NCBI GenBank assembly: GCA_031213475.1
Contig: JARUPZ010000009.1
Span: 7,907,601 to 7,971,600 of the forward strand
Length of the DNA stretch: 64,000 bases
Source of the DNA: Nereocystis luetkeana
Taxonomy: Eukaryota; Sar; Phaeophyceae; Laminariales; Laminariaceae
Direction: 5' to 3'
The notes beneath the pieces were generated by a model. It did no database searches and was not told the origin of the DNA. It saw only the letters and a list, made by a program, of their open reading frames with translations. This document shows positions 54,990 to 64,000 of this stretch, piece after piece. A program made the translations under genes and the position numbers. The number at the start of each line of letters is the position of its first letter. Position 1 is the stretch's first letter.

Positions 54990-57227
54990 AGTAAAAATGG
55001 GGTGCTGGACGTTGCAGTCGTCTTCCGTCGTCAGCGGCGGGTGCGCATAAAATTGTGCAATACCTGCACGTCGACGATCCTCACGGATGGTTTAAGGCCA
55101 CGCTGTCAGCCAAGCGTCTCCTGATCCCCGGGTTTCCGGTCACTCTAACCTTCAGATATTTTATCGGAACAGAACAAAACATCGCTCTCTTAACACGCTA
55201 CGTGTAGAACTTCGGCTGGTCGGTGCTTGCCTGAGTGCGACGTTGGCTTGTTAGAGTTTCATCACAGCAGCTTGTGTTTCTCAGGAGGTTGATCACTCGC
55301 GGGTTCTCAACCGAGGCCTACACCTCGACTAAGAGGTGCTCCGTTGGTCGAAATTGATCGAAATTTGGGGTCCACAAAATGAGACAAAAAAACAACTCCC
55401 CAACTGAAAGTTAGCACTTCACTTGCGGACAGCTACAGCTCCCCACAGGAAACTATTAGACGGGAAGTTGAGGGACGCTCATGACCGGGTTCGTGGGAGC
55501 GTCCGGTGCGCCCGACGGCAGTCGCAGGCTGCGAGAAACGACTCACGGGGTTCTTGTTTTCGAGGTACGAGAGAGTATCACAAAAAGCTCACCAAACGTT
55601 TTTTCTTTTGCATTTCGCGGAAGGGAGCATAGCACGATAACTACACCACTGATGGAGGAAAGGTCTTCATTGGAAGATTGCTGTCCGGGCGGAAGGTACA
55701 TCTCTTATCGAGTCGTCGTCGAAGGTGATGCTAGGCGCAAACCTATGTTCACATACGGGTAGCGAGTTATTGGGCCCACGAAAGGGTAGGTTTGTTTTGA
55801 GACAAAGTAACGGTCTCCGCAAGCAGCGTACTAAACAAAACAGGGTTGATTGGGAGAGAGAATGAGGCGTGTCTGAATCGTGGACTGGGGTAAAGTATTT
55901 GTGATATGACGGCCCTGCAAGCATTCCTTTCGAGAAGGCAATGCGTGCGGGCCAGAAGTTTCACGTCGGGCACGAGCAGGCACGAGGTATTGCCGCGAGT
56001 GCCAGCAGACGTGTGAGGTAGTCGCTGGATTGCCCATCTACGCCTGATTTTTGTGCCTTCTTGTGCCACACAACCCTCCCACTTTTCTTTCGAAGGGGAG
56101 GGGGGGGCTCGTTTTTGGTCTGCTTGAGTTAGGTGGGAGGAGTCGAATGGTATGGTACCAATCGGAAGCTTGGTCATCTGAGACAACTGTAAGCTGTTGT
56201 AGTTAGGAACCCGGCTGGTATCAGAGGGAGAGCGAGACGGTAGAATGGGGTGGTCGAGATACTCAGGGGATTACAGGAAGCTGCGATACAGGTATCTGAC
56301 CGAGGTAAGGAATCAATCTCTCTCGCACGACTCAGAAAACGATAAGGACAACGCAATTCGAAAAAATATGCAATAAGGTGCAAAAATGATCTCAAAAGCT
56401 CAAGATTATCATATATTTGCGTCAACCATTCTGCGAACACGAAATACGGATCTTGGTTGCAAATCCCTCACGTTACTTCCAAGTCTTAAGTAAGTGTCGC
56501 CGAAGCGCCAACGTGCGGGCACTTGACGCATTCCTGAACGTGCTAGCGTCCCCTTAAAGGCGTCCCCTCGTCAAATGGACTGTGCTGGCGAGAGGGAGGC
56601 ACCCAACGCATTCAGCTTTGAGAAATTTAGTGGCACTCGGTCTTCTGGTATGGATTATTTGTTCGTCCTACTGATACCCCCCCCCCCTTTTACGTACCGA
56701 GATCGCTGGGGTGGTAGGGCAACTCAGACTGAAAAATACATAGTTCCACCAAGATTGATGAGTCACTCTCGATACATGGCTTCTTTCGATTTTTTTCTGT
56801 TACCTTTCCTGCCCTGCCGCCCATCCCCCCCTCTGCCTTTTCTATTCGCCGTCTACTCCAGGTTGCTCGTTTAGCACCTGGTTGTCCTGAGTTCGTGCCC
56901 CCTTGTGGTAATGATGCTGACCAATTGTAGCAGGACTCGATGAACATATTGTGTTTTTATAGACATCGAGTTTGGTCGTGTGTCCACCCCTCGGTGTCTC
57001 GACCCGGAAGAGACGCACGCGGCGCGCATATCCTTCAGCCAGCACCACGTTTCCCGACCCTTTACGCGACGCTTTCCTCGCGCCTTTGTCGCGAGAGGTA
57101 TCTATCCACCGCGCCCATCCGTGATACTCTATAAATTCACCACGTATACGTTAGCTGACGGGTACGTGCCAACTCACTCGTCGTCGTGCAACTGTGCGAC
57201 CGTCTCTTGGAAAGGATACATCAGGAG
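54990..57227. other. No recognisable gene
   Basis: 3' flank of the EsV-1-7 gene. Short frames (for example 55423-55762 and minus 55767-56186) show no domain or good splice sites. Confidence 0.4.
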
Positions 57228-57677
57228 TGTTATGGAAATGTTAGCACATGACCATGTATGAGTCAATGTTCAGTAGCACTGCACTGTATCGTAGATCGTA
57301 GTCTATGTACCGTTTCGGCATGTAACGTATATTATGCGGAGGAATAGCATTCGTATTATATCTGCTGGTAGGACCGAGCTGGTAGGACCGAGTACCTCAC
57401 TCTCTCGTGTTGATCTCGACGAATCGTGATGGTAACCTAGCTGCCTGTTCATCTCTGGAAGCTGCCGTCATCTGGACTCCTGCATTCTCTGTGGAATTCA
57501 TCTGTGTGTGTTGGCCAACTAAGCACCAGTGTTTACGTGTTATCACGTCTTTTTCTCACTACCACACCGGAGTATCGCACTCCTGGTCACTGCGTAACCG
57601 GTGTCATCACTCGGCTTACGCTGAGGACACAGCCTTCGCCTACATTGCCAGGGTATAGCCACACAATACCAATAACA
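57228..57677 (+). repeat. Copia 5' LTR (450 bp)
   Basis: Starts TGTTATGG and ends CCAATAACA; the 6-bp ends TGTTAT/ATAACA are perfect inverted repeats. The tandem pair CTGGTAGGACCGAG lies near 57366-57392. Confidence 0.95.
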
Positions 57678-57701
57678 GGTTATGAGCCTCGTGAGCGTGG
57701 C
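57678..57701 (+). other. Primer-binding site matching a tRNA-Met anticodon region
   Basis: GGTTATGAGCCTCGTGAGCG starts immediately after the LTR. Its reverse complement contains CTCATAACC, a CAU anticodon loop, not a tRNA 3' CCA end. This is the half-tRNA-Met priming arrangement known from Drosophila copia. Confidence 0.75.
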
Positions 57702-58563
57702 GAGTAGTGTGCATACACATTTGTTTCGCGAAGGTCTCTTCTGCTGGAGTCTGCTTCCTGTTGGAGGTCTACACTGAGTCAACCCGGCTGCTGTTTGGAT
57801 CCGGATTGATCACCTGGGTTCTCGGCTGCACATTCGGTACGATACTGCTGTGTGTAAAGCATTCGGGAGCATAACATCTAGGCGTTGATTCCGGTCGGCG
57901 AATAGAGTTGTGCAGGGTTGTTGGTTTGCGCGTGCAGAGCACCGCTCTGGTGTTCCGCGTATGTTCAAATCGATTTCCCTAAATCGCCTGCACGTGTCGT
58001 ATCGCGAGGCGTAGTCTGTCCAAGACACCTTCCACCTGCTGAGTGCCGACTTGGTAGCGTGTGTTAAGGGTGAGGATCTGACTGGGCTGTTTGCATCCGG
58101 TGCGGCAGTCCCATACAACGTGAATCGCATCACGTTACCTGCGCGTGCGGCGTCACGCGAGGTGCTGTCTACATCCAAGACTATTTTTCTCGTACCGGTT
58201 CATGGTGCGTGTGTAAGATTGAGGATTCGACAAGTCTGAGCAGTGCATCTGACCCGTGTGCCTGCAGGACGTGGCCGGAGTTTACGCCTCCGACGCCACA
58301 CACCGCAGCTTAGTCAACTGTGGTAGGTTGTACCTGTGTCTCGCGGAGCACAGAAGTCTGGGCGGATACTGGAGAGTGTCCGGAAGACGTGGATTGTGAG
58401 CTTCAGGGCTGCAATCCTGCAAAGCCTACATCCGTGTAGCAAATTAACACCCTGCACTATCCCTTGCGCGTCGAGCTCACTCCGGTACTCGGGGCGTTAT
58501 ACGTGTGGGTAAAGCCTGCGCGCCTTGCGCGTAGCCCCGGTCCCTGGTTAGGGTCGGGAAACG
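57702..58563 (+). other. Copia 5' leader
   Basis: About 860 bp between primer site and gag. No long frame; it presumably holds packaging and translation signals. Context of the chosen start is GGGAAACGATGG. Confidence 0.6.
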
Positions 58564-60633
58564 ATGGCGGAATCGTCGTTCAACGCGTTAAAACGCACCC
58601 TTGAATCCGTGGGCCTTTGCAAAGAGCAACGGGATTACAGGGAATGGCAGGCGAAGTTTCGCCAGGCAGTGGGGTTCCATTCACAGGAACTTCTCAAGAT
58701 CCTCGACGGGGAGCCGTGCCCCGTGGGTACGGACACTGATGCTGTTGCAGCAACGGCGACATGGAAAGCCCGCAACAACCAGCTATATTCGCTGGTTTAC
58801 TTCTCCACTACCGGGTCGGCAAACATCACCACCAGGCCTTTCCAAGCGAAGTCTGGGGGTGAGATGGGTGACGGGGCAGCGGCGTGGGCGGCCCTCAAGG
58901 AGCGTTTCGACGGCAACACAAAGGAATCCCGTCGGGTCTGCAAGACACAGCTCCACGCCGCGAAGCTCCGGCCTGGCCAGAACGTCATCGACTTCCTGGC
59001 TAACATGGACGACCTCAAGCTTCGCCTCGACGACATGGGGGAGCCCACCACCGATGAATCTTACGAGGATTTGGTGCTTAGTGCACTTACGCACTCCTCG
59101 GAGTACCGATTCCTCCAGGACATGCACTACCGGAGCCCGTTTCCGGACGTGGAGGCGTTGAAGAAGACGGCTACAAACTACTTCATCGACGCGCAGTCGA
59201 GGAAATCGTCGGGTCCTGCGGTGGTCGGCCGCGGAGCGGCGATGGCTGCAACAAGTACGGATCAGTGCCACAACTGCAAGGCTTACGGTCACTTCCAGCG
59301 AGACTGCCCTGCCCCGGCCAAGAAAATTAGGCCGAAGACAGGAAAGTCGTCGTGGAAAAAGAAGGGCAAGAAGGGTAGCGGCAGCGACCCTTCTCCAAAA
59401 TGGTGCTCCTACCACAAGACCGTCACGCACAGCGACAACGAGTGCAAGGCGCAAAAGGAGATCCAGTCGCTATCTGCGCGCCTGGCGCTTCTGCAGACAC
59501 CGGGCCATGGTGGTTTCGCACCCGTCGGGAGCGCACACCTGGCTGCAGCCCCTCAACAACCGGTGAGCGACGCTAGCTTCGCTCACGTCGGGAGCGCCCA
59601 CATGGCCCCACTTTCTTCTCCGGCACAGAACACTTTCGGGTACTCGTTCCACGCGGTGTCAGCGGCGGCCGCGCCGCCCCCCTGTACTGGAGTGATCACC
59701 GCGGGGCTCGCCGTCGCGCCGGCGGCGCCTGCGTCTGCTCCGGCGGAGTCACCGACCAACCACCGTCTGTCGGAAGGGATCTTCCGAGCGCTCATGGCGA
59801 CCACTCCCGACCTGTATGGTGGGGGTGGGCTTCTCACCGATGGTTCCGTCATCCGTATGCTGGTGGACAGCGGAGCGTCCTACAACTTCGTAGACCCGGA
59901 GCTTACTCCAGGACTGCTTGCCTTGATGCGAGACTACGAATCTCTTCAGGTTCCCCACGAAATCGTCGCGGCTGGCCAGCACATCCTGCACGGGGTAGCT
60001 GCCGGCACTATCAACGGCGCCATTGCTGATGACGGTGGGAACAAGCGGGATTTCTCCTTCCGAGCAATCGTCGTGCCTGGGCTGGGGACGAACCTCTTCT
60101 CCGTCTCTCAGGCAATGCTGGGAGGAATGGCTTCGCTGTTCTACCCGGACAACCCGCGGTTGGAGAAAGACGACCTTATCCTGCCGATGAAGAACCTGGG
60201 TGTTGACGAAGCGACCAGGAAGACCATGTGCTCCATCGAAGTTGAGCTGGAGGGCCGTGCAGGGGTCTCCGTGAAGCCTAACGGCGGTGCTTCCTTGAAG
60301 GTGGTATCGGCCGACCTGTGGCACCGTCGCATGGGGCATGTCAATCGCAACAGCATGAATGTTCTGCGGCAGACGCCGTGCAGCGGCGTTGACTACAAAG
60401 GTGACCTGACGCCGTGCGACGTCTGCCCCTTCGGCAAAAGTGAGCAACAACCCCACCCGAAGCGAGCATTATATGACGTGGAGCGACCTTTTGAGCCTGT
60501 CACCGTAGACACCATGGGGCCTATCAGCCCTCTAGCACTGGGCGGTTACGCTTTCGTCACCAAGTTTGTTGACCAACTGACGAAGTGGAAGGAGATATTC
60601 CTCATCAAGAGCTGTTCAACAAGGCCGTTGTGA
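58564..60633 (+). CDS. Copia gag-protease-integrase N-part (first frame of broken gag-pol)
   Basis: 689 codons. Gag (residues about 1-230) forms the particle. Zinc knuckle CHNCKAYGHFQRDC (Cys235 onward) binds RNA. A Pro/Ala-rich linker follows. The protease motif MLVDSGASYNFV has its catalytic Asp at about 435. The integrase zinc finger is LWHRRMGH (His587, H-x4-H) ... CDVCPFGK. The first catalytic Asp of integrase lies in VTVDTMGP (about 649). The frame then leaves homology after KWKEIFLIKS and stops at 60631-60633, because roughly 7-10 codons are missing and the phase changes near 60607-60613. Comparison with the normal spacing between the first two catalytic Asp residues is the basis for the deletion size. 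Confidence 0.9.
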   Translation: MAESSFNALKRTLESVGLCKEQRDYREWQAKFRQAVGFHSQELLKILDGEPCPVGTDTDAVAATATWKARNNQLYSLVYFSTTGSANITTRPFQAKSGGEMGDGAAAWAALKERFDGNTKESRRVCKTQLHAAKLRPGQNVIDFLANMDDLKLRLDDMGEPTTDESYEDLVLSALTHSSEYRFLQDMHYRSPFPDVEALKKTATNYFIDAQSRKSSGPAVVGRGAAMAATSTDQCHNCKAYGHFQRDCPAPAKKIRPKTGKSSWKKKGKKGSGSDPSPKWCSYHKTVTHSDNECKAQKEIQSLSARLALLQTPGHGGFAPVGSAHLAAAPQQPVSDASFAHVGSAHMAPLSSPAQNTFGYSFHAVSAAAAPPPCTGVITAGLAVAPAAPASAPAESPTNHRLSEGIFRALMATTPDLYGGGGLLTDGSVIRMLVDSGASYNFVDPELTPGLLALMRDYESLQVPHEIVAAGQHILHGVAAGTINGAIADDGGNKRDFSFRAIVVPGLGTNLFSVSQAMLGGMASLFYPDNPRLEKDDLILPMKNLGVDEATRKTMCSIEVELEGRAGVSVKPNGGASLKVVSADLWHRRMGHVNRNSMNVLRQTPCSGVDYKGDLTPCDVCPFGKSEQQPHPKRALYDVERPFEPVTVDTMGPISPLALGGYAFVTKFVDQLTKWKEIFLIKSCSTRPL

Positions 60634-61385
60634 TTCCGTCCAAAGAGCGCTTGGTCCGGCTGAAGGGGGACAAAGGTACAGAGTTTACGAGTTCGGAGTT
60701 CCGCCAGTACTGTCTGGACATTGGAATCCAGTTGGAGTTTGCGTCTACCAACACCCCACAGCAGATCGGCGCGAACGAGCGGGCAGGTCGGACGCTTGCT
60801 GGCATCGTGCGCTGTCTACTTACTGATTCGGGTCTCCCGAGTTTTCTCTGGGGGGAGTTGATGCAGGCGGCAGTCTACCTAAGCAACCGGGTCCCACATG
60901 CGGCGTTGAGCAACGGTACGCCCTACAAGGCACTCTACGGCAAGGATGCTTACCTCGGGAACCTTCGGGTGATCGGGGCTAGGTCGTTTGTGCATGTAGA
61001 AACCCACACCAAGAAATTGGAGTCGCGTGCTTGGGAAGGACGCCTGGTTGGGTACAGCACGGACAGCAAGTCTTACCGGATCTACAACCCGGCGACGAAG
61101 CGTGTGAGGGAGAGTCGAAACGTCGTCTTCATTGAGACGCCCTCAGCACTGCCTCGCCTGGAGGTCGGTGGCTTTGACGACGGAGAGTTTACGTATGACG
61201 AAGGAGACGACCTGGTAAGGGATGTGCGCGACCACACGTCTAACATAGACATCCATGGGCCTTCTCCTAACATAGACGCTGCAGATCCGTTAGTAACTAC
61301 ACTTATAGGGCAAATCCATGATGTCACCAACCGCGACATTGGCATTGATACTGCAGCCACTACTCCATCTATTCCGCCTGGGTGA
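60614..61385 (+). CDS. Copia integrase C-part (second frame)
   Basis: The frame can be read from 60585, but homology starts about 60614 with LFNKAVVIPSKERLVRLKGD. It holds the second catalytic Asp (DKGTEF, 60669) and the catalytic Glu (ANERAGRT, 60777), a D-35-E spacing. The GKDAYLGNLRVIGARSFVHV region and C-terminal domain follow. Ends at an in-frame TGA (61383-61385). Integrase inserts cDNA into the genome; here it is split across two frames, so this copy cannot make it without recoding. Confidence 0.9.
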
Positions 61386-63293
61386 GTAAGCCCTGCCGAG
61401 CAGGGTCCTCCGCCATCCGGTGCTTGGCCATCCGGTGCTTCGCCATCCGGTGTTTCGCCATCGGGTGCTTCGCCATCGGGTGCTTCGCCATCGGGATCTT
61501 TGCTTTCCGGATCTGCTTCGCGTGGTGGTTCTTCGCGAGGTGAGTCTGCGTCGCGCGGAAGCCGCGCGATTACACCGGCTGTTACCAGAGCTACTGCTTG
61601 TACACCTAACGCCAGGACTGTCAGCGAACTCCGACGCCTAAATTTCGCATACTCCACGATGGGGGAGTATCAGGACGTCGCCCACAAGGACGACATGCCT
61701 CGGTTCGCAGAGTACGCATATGCTGTGCAGACTATGCAGCCGGGAATCCCTAAATCGTTCTACGACGCCATGAAAACACCGGAAGCTTCATTTTGGCGCG
61801 CTGCTGCGGATAACGAGATGGACAGCCTGCATGAACTCAAGGTCTACAAGCTCGTTCCGCGCTCTACTGTTCCTCCGGGACAGAAGATCATCAACTCAAA
61901 GTGGGTTCTGAAGCGTAAGGCCGATAATTCCTACAAGGCGCGGGTGGTCGCGCAAGGCTGGAACCAAGTACATGGGCTAGACTGCGACAACACGTTCGCT
62001 CCGGTTTGCAGGCTGCAGAGTGTTCGGATGGTGCTTGCTATAGCTGTGGAAATGGACTGGGAAGTCATTCAGCTTGATGTCAAGACAGCTTTCCTGTATG
62101 CGGACATTGAAGAGGAAGTGTTCGTCGCGCAACCCCCTGGATATGAGACCAAGGACAAGGATGGAGGTCCTCTAGTCATGAGGCTGGAGAAAAGCCTCTA
62201 CGGGCTAGCACAAAGCCCCGGGAACTGGTTTCACACCATTGACCCCGTCCTCAAGATCATCGGTTTCGTCCCGCTGAAATCTGACACGTGCGTATACATT
62301 TACAAGCACAACGGTGTCACCATCATCCTCACACTTTACGTGGACGATCTACTCGTGATTGGTGGTAACATCGAAGCGATCGAGAAGATCAAGACACAAC
62401 TAATGGACCGGTTCAAGATGACCGACATGAGCGATGTGTCGCGTGTACTTGGGCTACAGGTCACCCGGAACCGGGCGGAGAAGACACTCACAATAGACCA
62501 GGAGGAATACACCAAGTCCGCCTTGGAGCGGTTCGGCTTCGCGAACTGCAAGCCAACGCTGACCCCTGGTTACGGACCCGAGCTCTCCACTAAGCAGCCG
62601 GAGGAGACACTGCTCAACGCCGAGGAGACGCAACGGTACCAAGCGATCGCCGGCACGGTCATGTACCTGTCTTCTGTCCTCAGGTATGACATAATGTACA
62701 GCTCGAGCCAGCTCTCTCGTGCTATGTCAAAACCGTCGAAGGTGCACATGGTCGCGGTCAAGCACATTCTGAGGTACCTGGCGGGGTCCACCAGCTTCAC
62801 CATAGTGTACAAGAAGGGAGGTTTTAAGCTCACAGCCTTTTCGGACGCTAACTGGGCTAACAACCCGGACAACGGCAAGTCGACGTCGTGTTACATCATG
62901 ATGTTGGCCAGAGCACCAATTAGCTTCAAGTCGGGCCTTCAAAGCCTGACTGCCATGTCCACCATGGAGGCTGAGCTGGTTGCATCGGCACTCGCGATGA
63001 AAGAAGCCGTGTTCTGCATGAACATGATGACGGAGCTTGGGTTTGGGGAGCAGTTCGTTCAAGTGCCATATCACTGCGACAACACTGCAACTCTGCATGC
63101 GCTCGGGAACCGATCGTTCAGCTCTCGCACCAAGCACATTGCTCTCCGCTACTTCTACATCCGCGAGCTGGTCACCGAGGGGAAGATTTCGACGCACTAC
63201 ATCCCCACCAACGACAACCCCGCCGACATAGGGACCAAGCATTTTGCCAAGCCGCGTTTCCAGCAGCTACTGGACATCATCCGCAACTTCTGA
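61386..63293 (+). CDS. Copia reverse transcriptase and RNase H (same frame, after TGA)
   Basis: Same phase as the integrase C-part; only the TGA separates them. It begins with a Pro-Ser-Gly-Ala-Ser linker encoded by a 15-bp tandem repeat (61407-61500). Reverse transcriptase: AADNEMDSLHELKVYKLVPR, INSKWVLKRKADNSYKARVV, LDVKTAFLYADIEEEVFVAQ (first Asp) and YVDDLLVIGG (62337). RNase H: LTAFSDANWANN, TMEAELVASALA, HCDNTATLHALGNRSF and NPADIGTKHF give the D-E-D-D set. Ends TGA at 63291. Internally intact over about 600 codons. Copies RNA to cDNA and degrades the RNA strand. Confidence 0.9.
   Translation, partial: VSPAEQGPPPSGAWPSGASPSGVSPSGASPSGASPSGSLLSGSASRGGSSRGESASRGSRAITPAVTRATACTPNARTVSELRRLNFAYSTMGEYQDVAHKDDMPRFAEYAYAVQTMQPGIPKSFYDAMKTPEASFWRAAADNEMDSLHELKVYKLVPRSTVPPGQKIINSKWVLKRKADNSYKARVVAQGWNQVHGLDCDNTFAPVCRLQSVRMVLAIAVEMDWEVIQLDVKTAFLYADIEEEVFVAQPPGYETKDKDGGPLVMRLEKSLYGLAQSPGNWFHTIDPVLKIIGFVPLKSDTCVYIYKHNGVTIILTLYVDDLLVIGGNIEAIEKIKTQLMDRFKMTDMSDVSRVLGLQVTRNRAEKTLTIDQEEYTKSALERFGFANCKPTLTPGYGPELSTKQPEETLLNAEETQRYQAIAGTVMYLSSVLRYDIMYSSSQLSRAMSKPSKVHMVAVKHILRYLAGSTSFTIVYKKGGFKLTAFSDANWANNPDNGKSTSCYIMMLARAPISFKSGLQSLTAMSTMEAELVASALAMKEAVFCMNMMTELGFGEQFVQVPYHCDNTATLHALGNRSFSSRTKHIALRYFYIRELVTEGKISTHYIPTNDNPADIGTKHFAKPRFQQLLDIIRNF
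61407..61500 (+). repeat. 15-bp minisatellite in the integrase-RT linker
   Basis: About six units of GGTGCTTCGCCATCC (GCW TSG CCA TCN GGT), encoding PSGAS. Unit number is likely to vary between element copies. Confidence 0.85.
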
Positions 63294-63741
63294 TGTAAAA
63301 GTCGTTGTCAACATCGTGTGTTATATGTTTGTGTCATCAACATCTGTGTTTTGTGTTTGTGTGGTTGTTTTGTGAAACTGTTATTTGTGTGAATCAGTTT
63401 GCTATTTCAATAGTCAACATTCGGCCTCGCACCATCACTGGTTGAACGAGCCATGTAGGATTCAAGGCTATGGTAAATTTGGTTTGTGCAAGATACAATA
63501 GCAGTACTTTTGCAAGCACATAAATGTATGCACATAGGGCACGAAACATCGTTACAATTTCTACTGGTTAAAGCATCGAATGAACTGCTCAATTGCATCG
63601 AATGGAGTGGTCTCTTGAACTACTTCTATTATCACCGACTTGATTGTTTTCTGGACTTTATTGTTTCAACATCGAATTGGATTCGTTTTCTAGGTTTGTT
63701 TGTCAAAATTATAGTTTGATACAATTCAGGGCAATTTTCAT
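63294..63741 (+). other. Copia 3' untranslated region
   Basis: About 450 bp, TG- and T-rich, no coding frame of note, leading to the polypurine tract. Confidence 0.6.
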
Positions 63742-63751
63742 TGAAGGGGAG
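63742..63751 (+). other. Polypurine tract of the copia element
   Basis: GAAGGGGAG directly abuts the 3' LTR; primes plus-strand DNA synthesis. Confidence 0.85.
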
Positions 63752-64000
63752 TGTTATGGAAATGTTAGCACATGACCATGTATGAGTCAATGTTCAGTAG
63801 CACTGCACTATATCGTAGATCGTAGTCTATGTACCGTTTCGTCATGTAACGTATATTATGCGGAGGAATAGCATTCGTATTATATCTGCTGGTAGGACCG
63901 AGCTGGTAGGACCGAGTACCTCACTCTCTCGTGTTGATCTCGACGAATCGTGATGGTAACCTAGCTGCCTGTTCATCTCTGGAAGCTGCCGTCATCTGGA
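63752..64000 (+). repeat. Copia 3' LTR (first 249 bp)
   Basis: Matches 57228-57476 except for G/A in GCACTRTATCG and G/T in TTTCGKCATG. Cut by the window edge. Confidence 0.95.

Larger units (their letters stand above)
57228..64000 (+). mobile_element. Ty1/copia LTR retrotransposon (right LTR cut by window end)
   Basis: 5' LTR 57228-57677, primer-binding site from 57678, gag-pol 58564-63293, purine tract at 63742-63751, 3' LTR from 63752. Domain order gag, protease, integrase, reverse transcriptase, RNase H defines the copia superfamily. The 249 bp of 3' LTR visible differ from the 5' LTR at only two positions, indicating recent insertion, yet the ORF has a frame-changing deletion and a stop. 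The base block before the 5' LTR is CAGGAG; the partner target duplication lies outside the window. Confidence 0.95.

Noticed and set aside
58601..60456. Long alternative frames inside copia gag-pol (plus 58601-59161; minus 58783-59454 and 59749-60456)
   Set aside because: Shadows of the GC-rich gag-pol frame; no retroelement motifs in them.

Overview
The window reads as nuclear DNA of a stramenopile, most likely a brown alga (Ectocarpus-like). This is inference from four things seen here: a gene made of tandem EsV-1-7 zinc-binding repeats (a family expanded in brown algae), genes split by large introns with GT-AG borders, no bacterial gene organisation, and many dispersed repeats, G-runs and minisatellites.

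Layout. 1-17 kb: repeats with a few unidentified exon-like pieces. 17.5-18.1 kb (minus): a decayed tyrosine-recombinase transposon gene. 21.6-25.1 kb: minisatellites. 25.35-29.3 kb (minus): four phase-matched exons of a rhomboid-family intramembrane protease, with introns full of repeats. 31-38 kb: G-tract repeats, nested MITEs, tRNA-headed SINEs and an unidentified minus-strand exon. 39.8-40.9 kb: LINE reverse-transcriptase tails. 41.9-48.1 kb: an array of a ~1.08-kb unit, one copy inverted, one interrupted by a 443-bp TRIM. 48.2-53.2 kb: mostly featureless. 53.5-55.0 kb: the EsV-1-7 gene. 57.2-64 kb: a young but broken Ty1/copia element running off the right edge.

Two MITE families recur. 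MITE-T is ~103 bp, with TA target sites and ends CGGGGGACC...GGTCCCCCG. MITE-P is ~90-99 bp, with CCCTTTTAG ends and TTAA-like target sites, so piggyBac-like.

The main hidden signal is the 9-mer TACCWGGTA. I count 15 exact copies against about 0.5 expected by chance. In several repeat copies it is exactly a 7-bp insertion, CCWGGTA, into a TA: a minisatellite unit is 75 instead of 68 bp, a MITE-T 110 instead of 103, a MITE-P 97 instead of 90, and a copy of the 1.08-kb unit carries it where sister copies do not. The simplest reading is a population of excision footprints from an unidentified TA-targeting DNA transposon with CC(W)...(W)GG ends.
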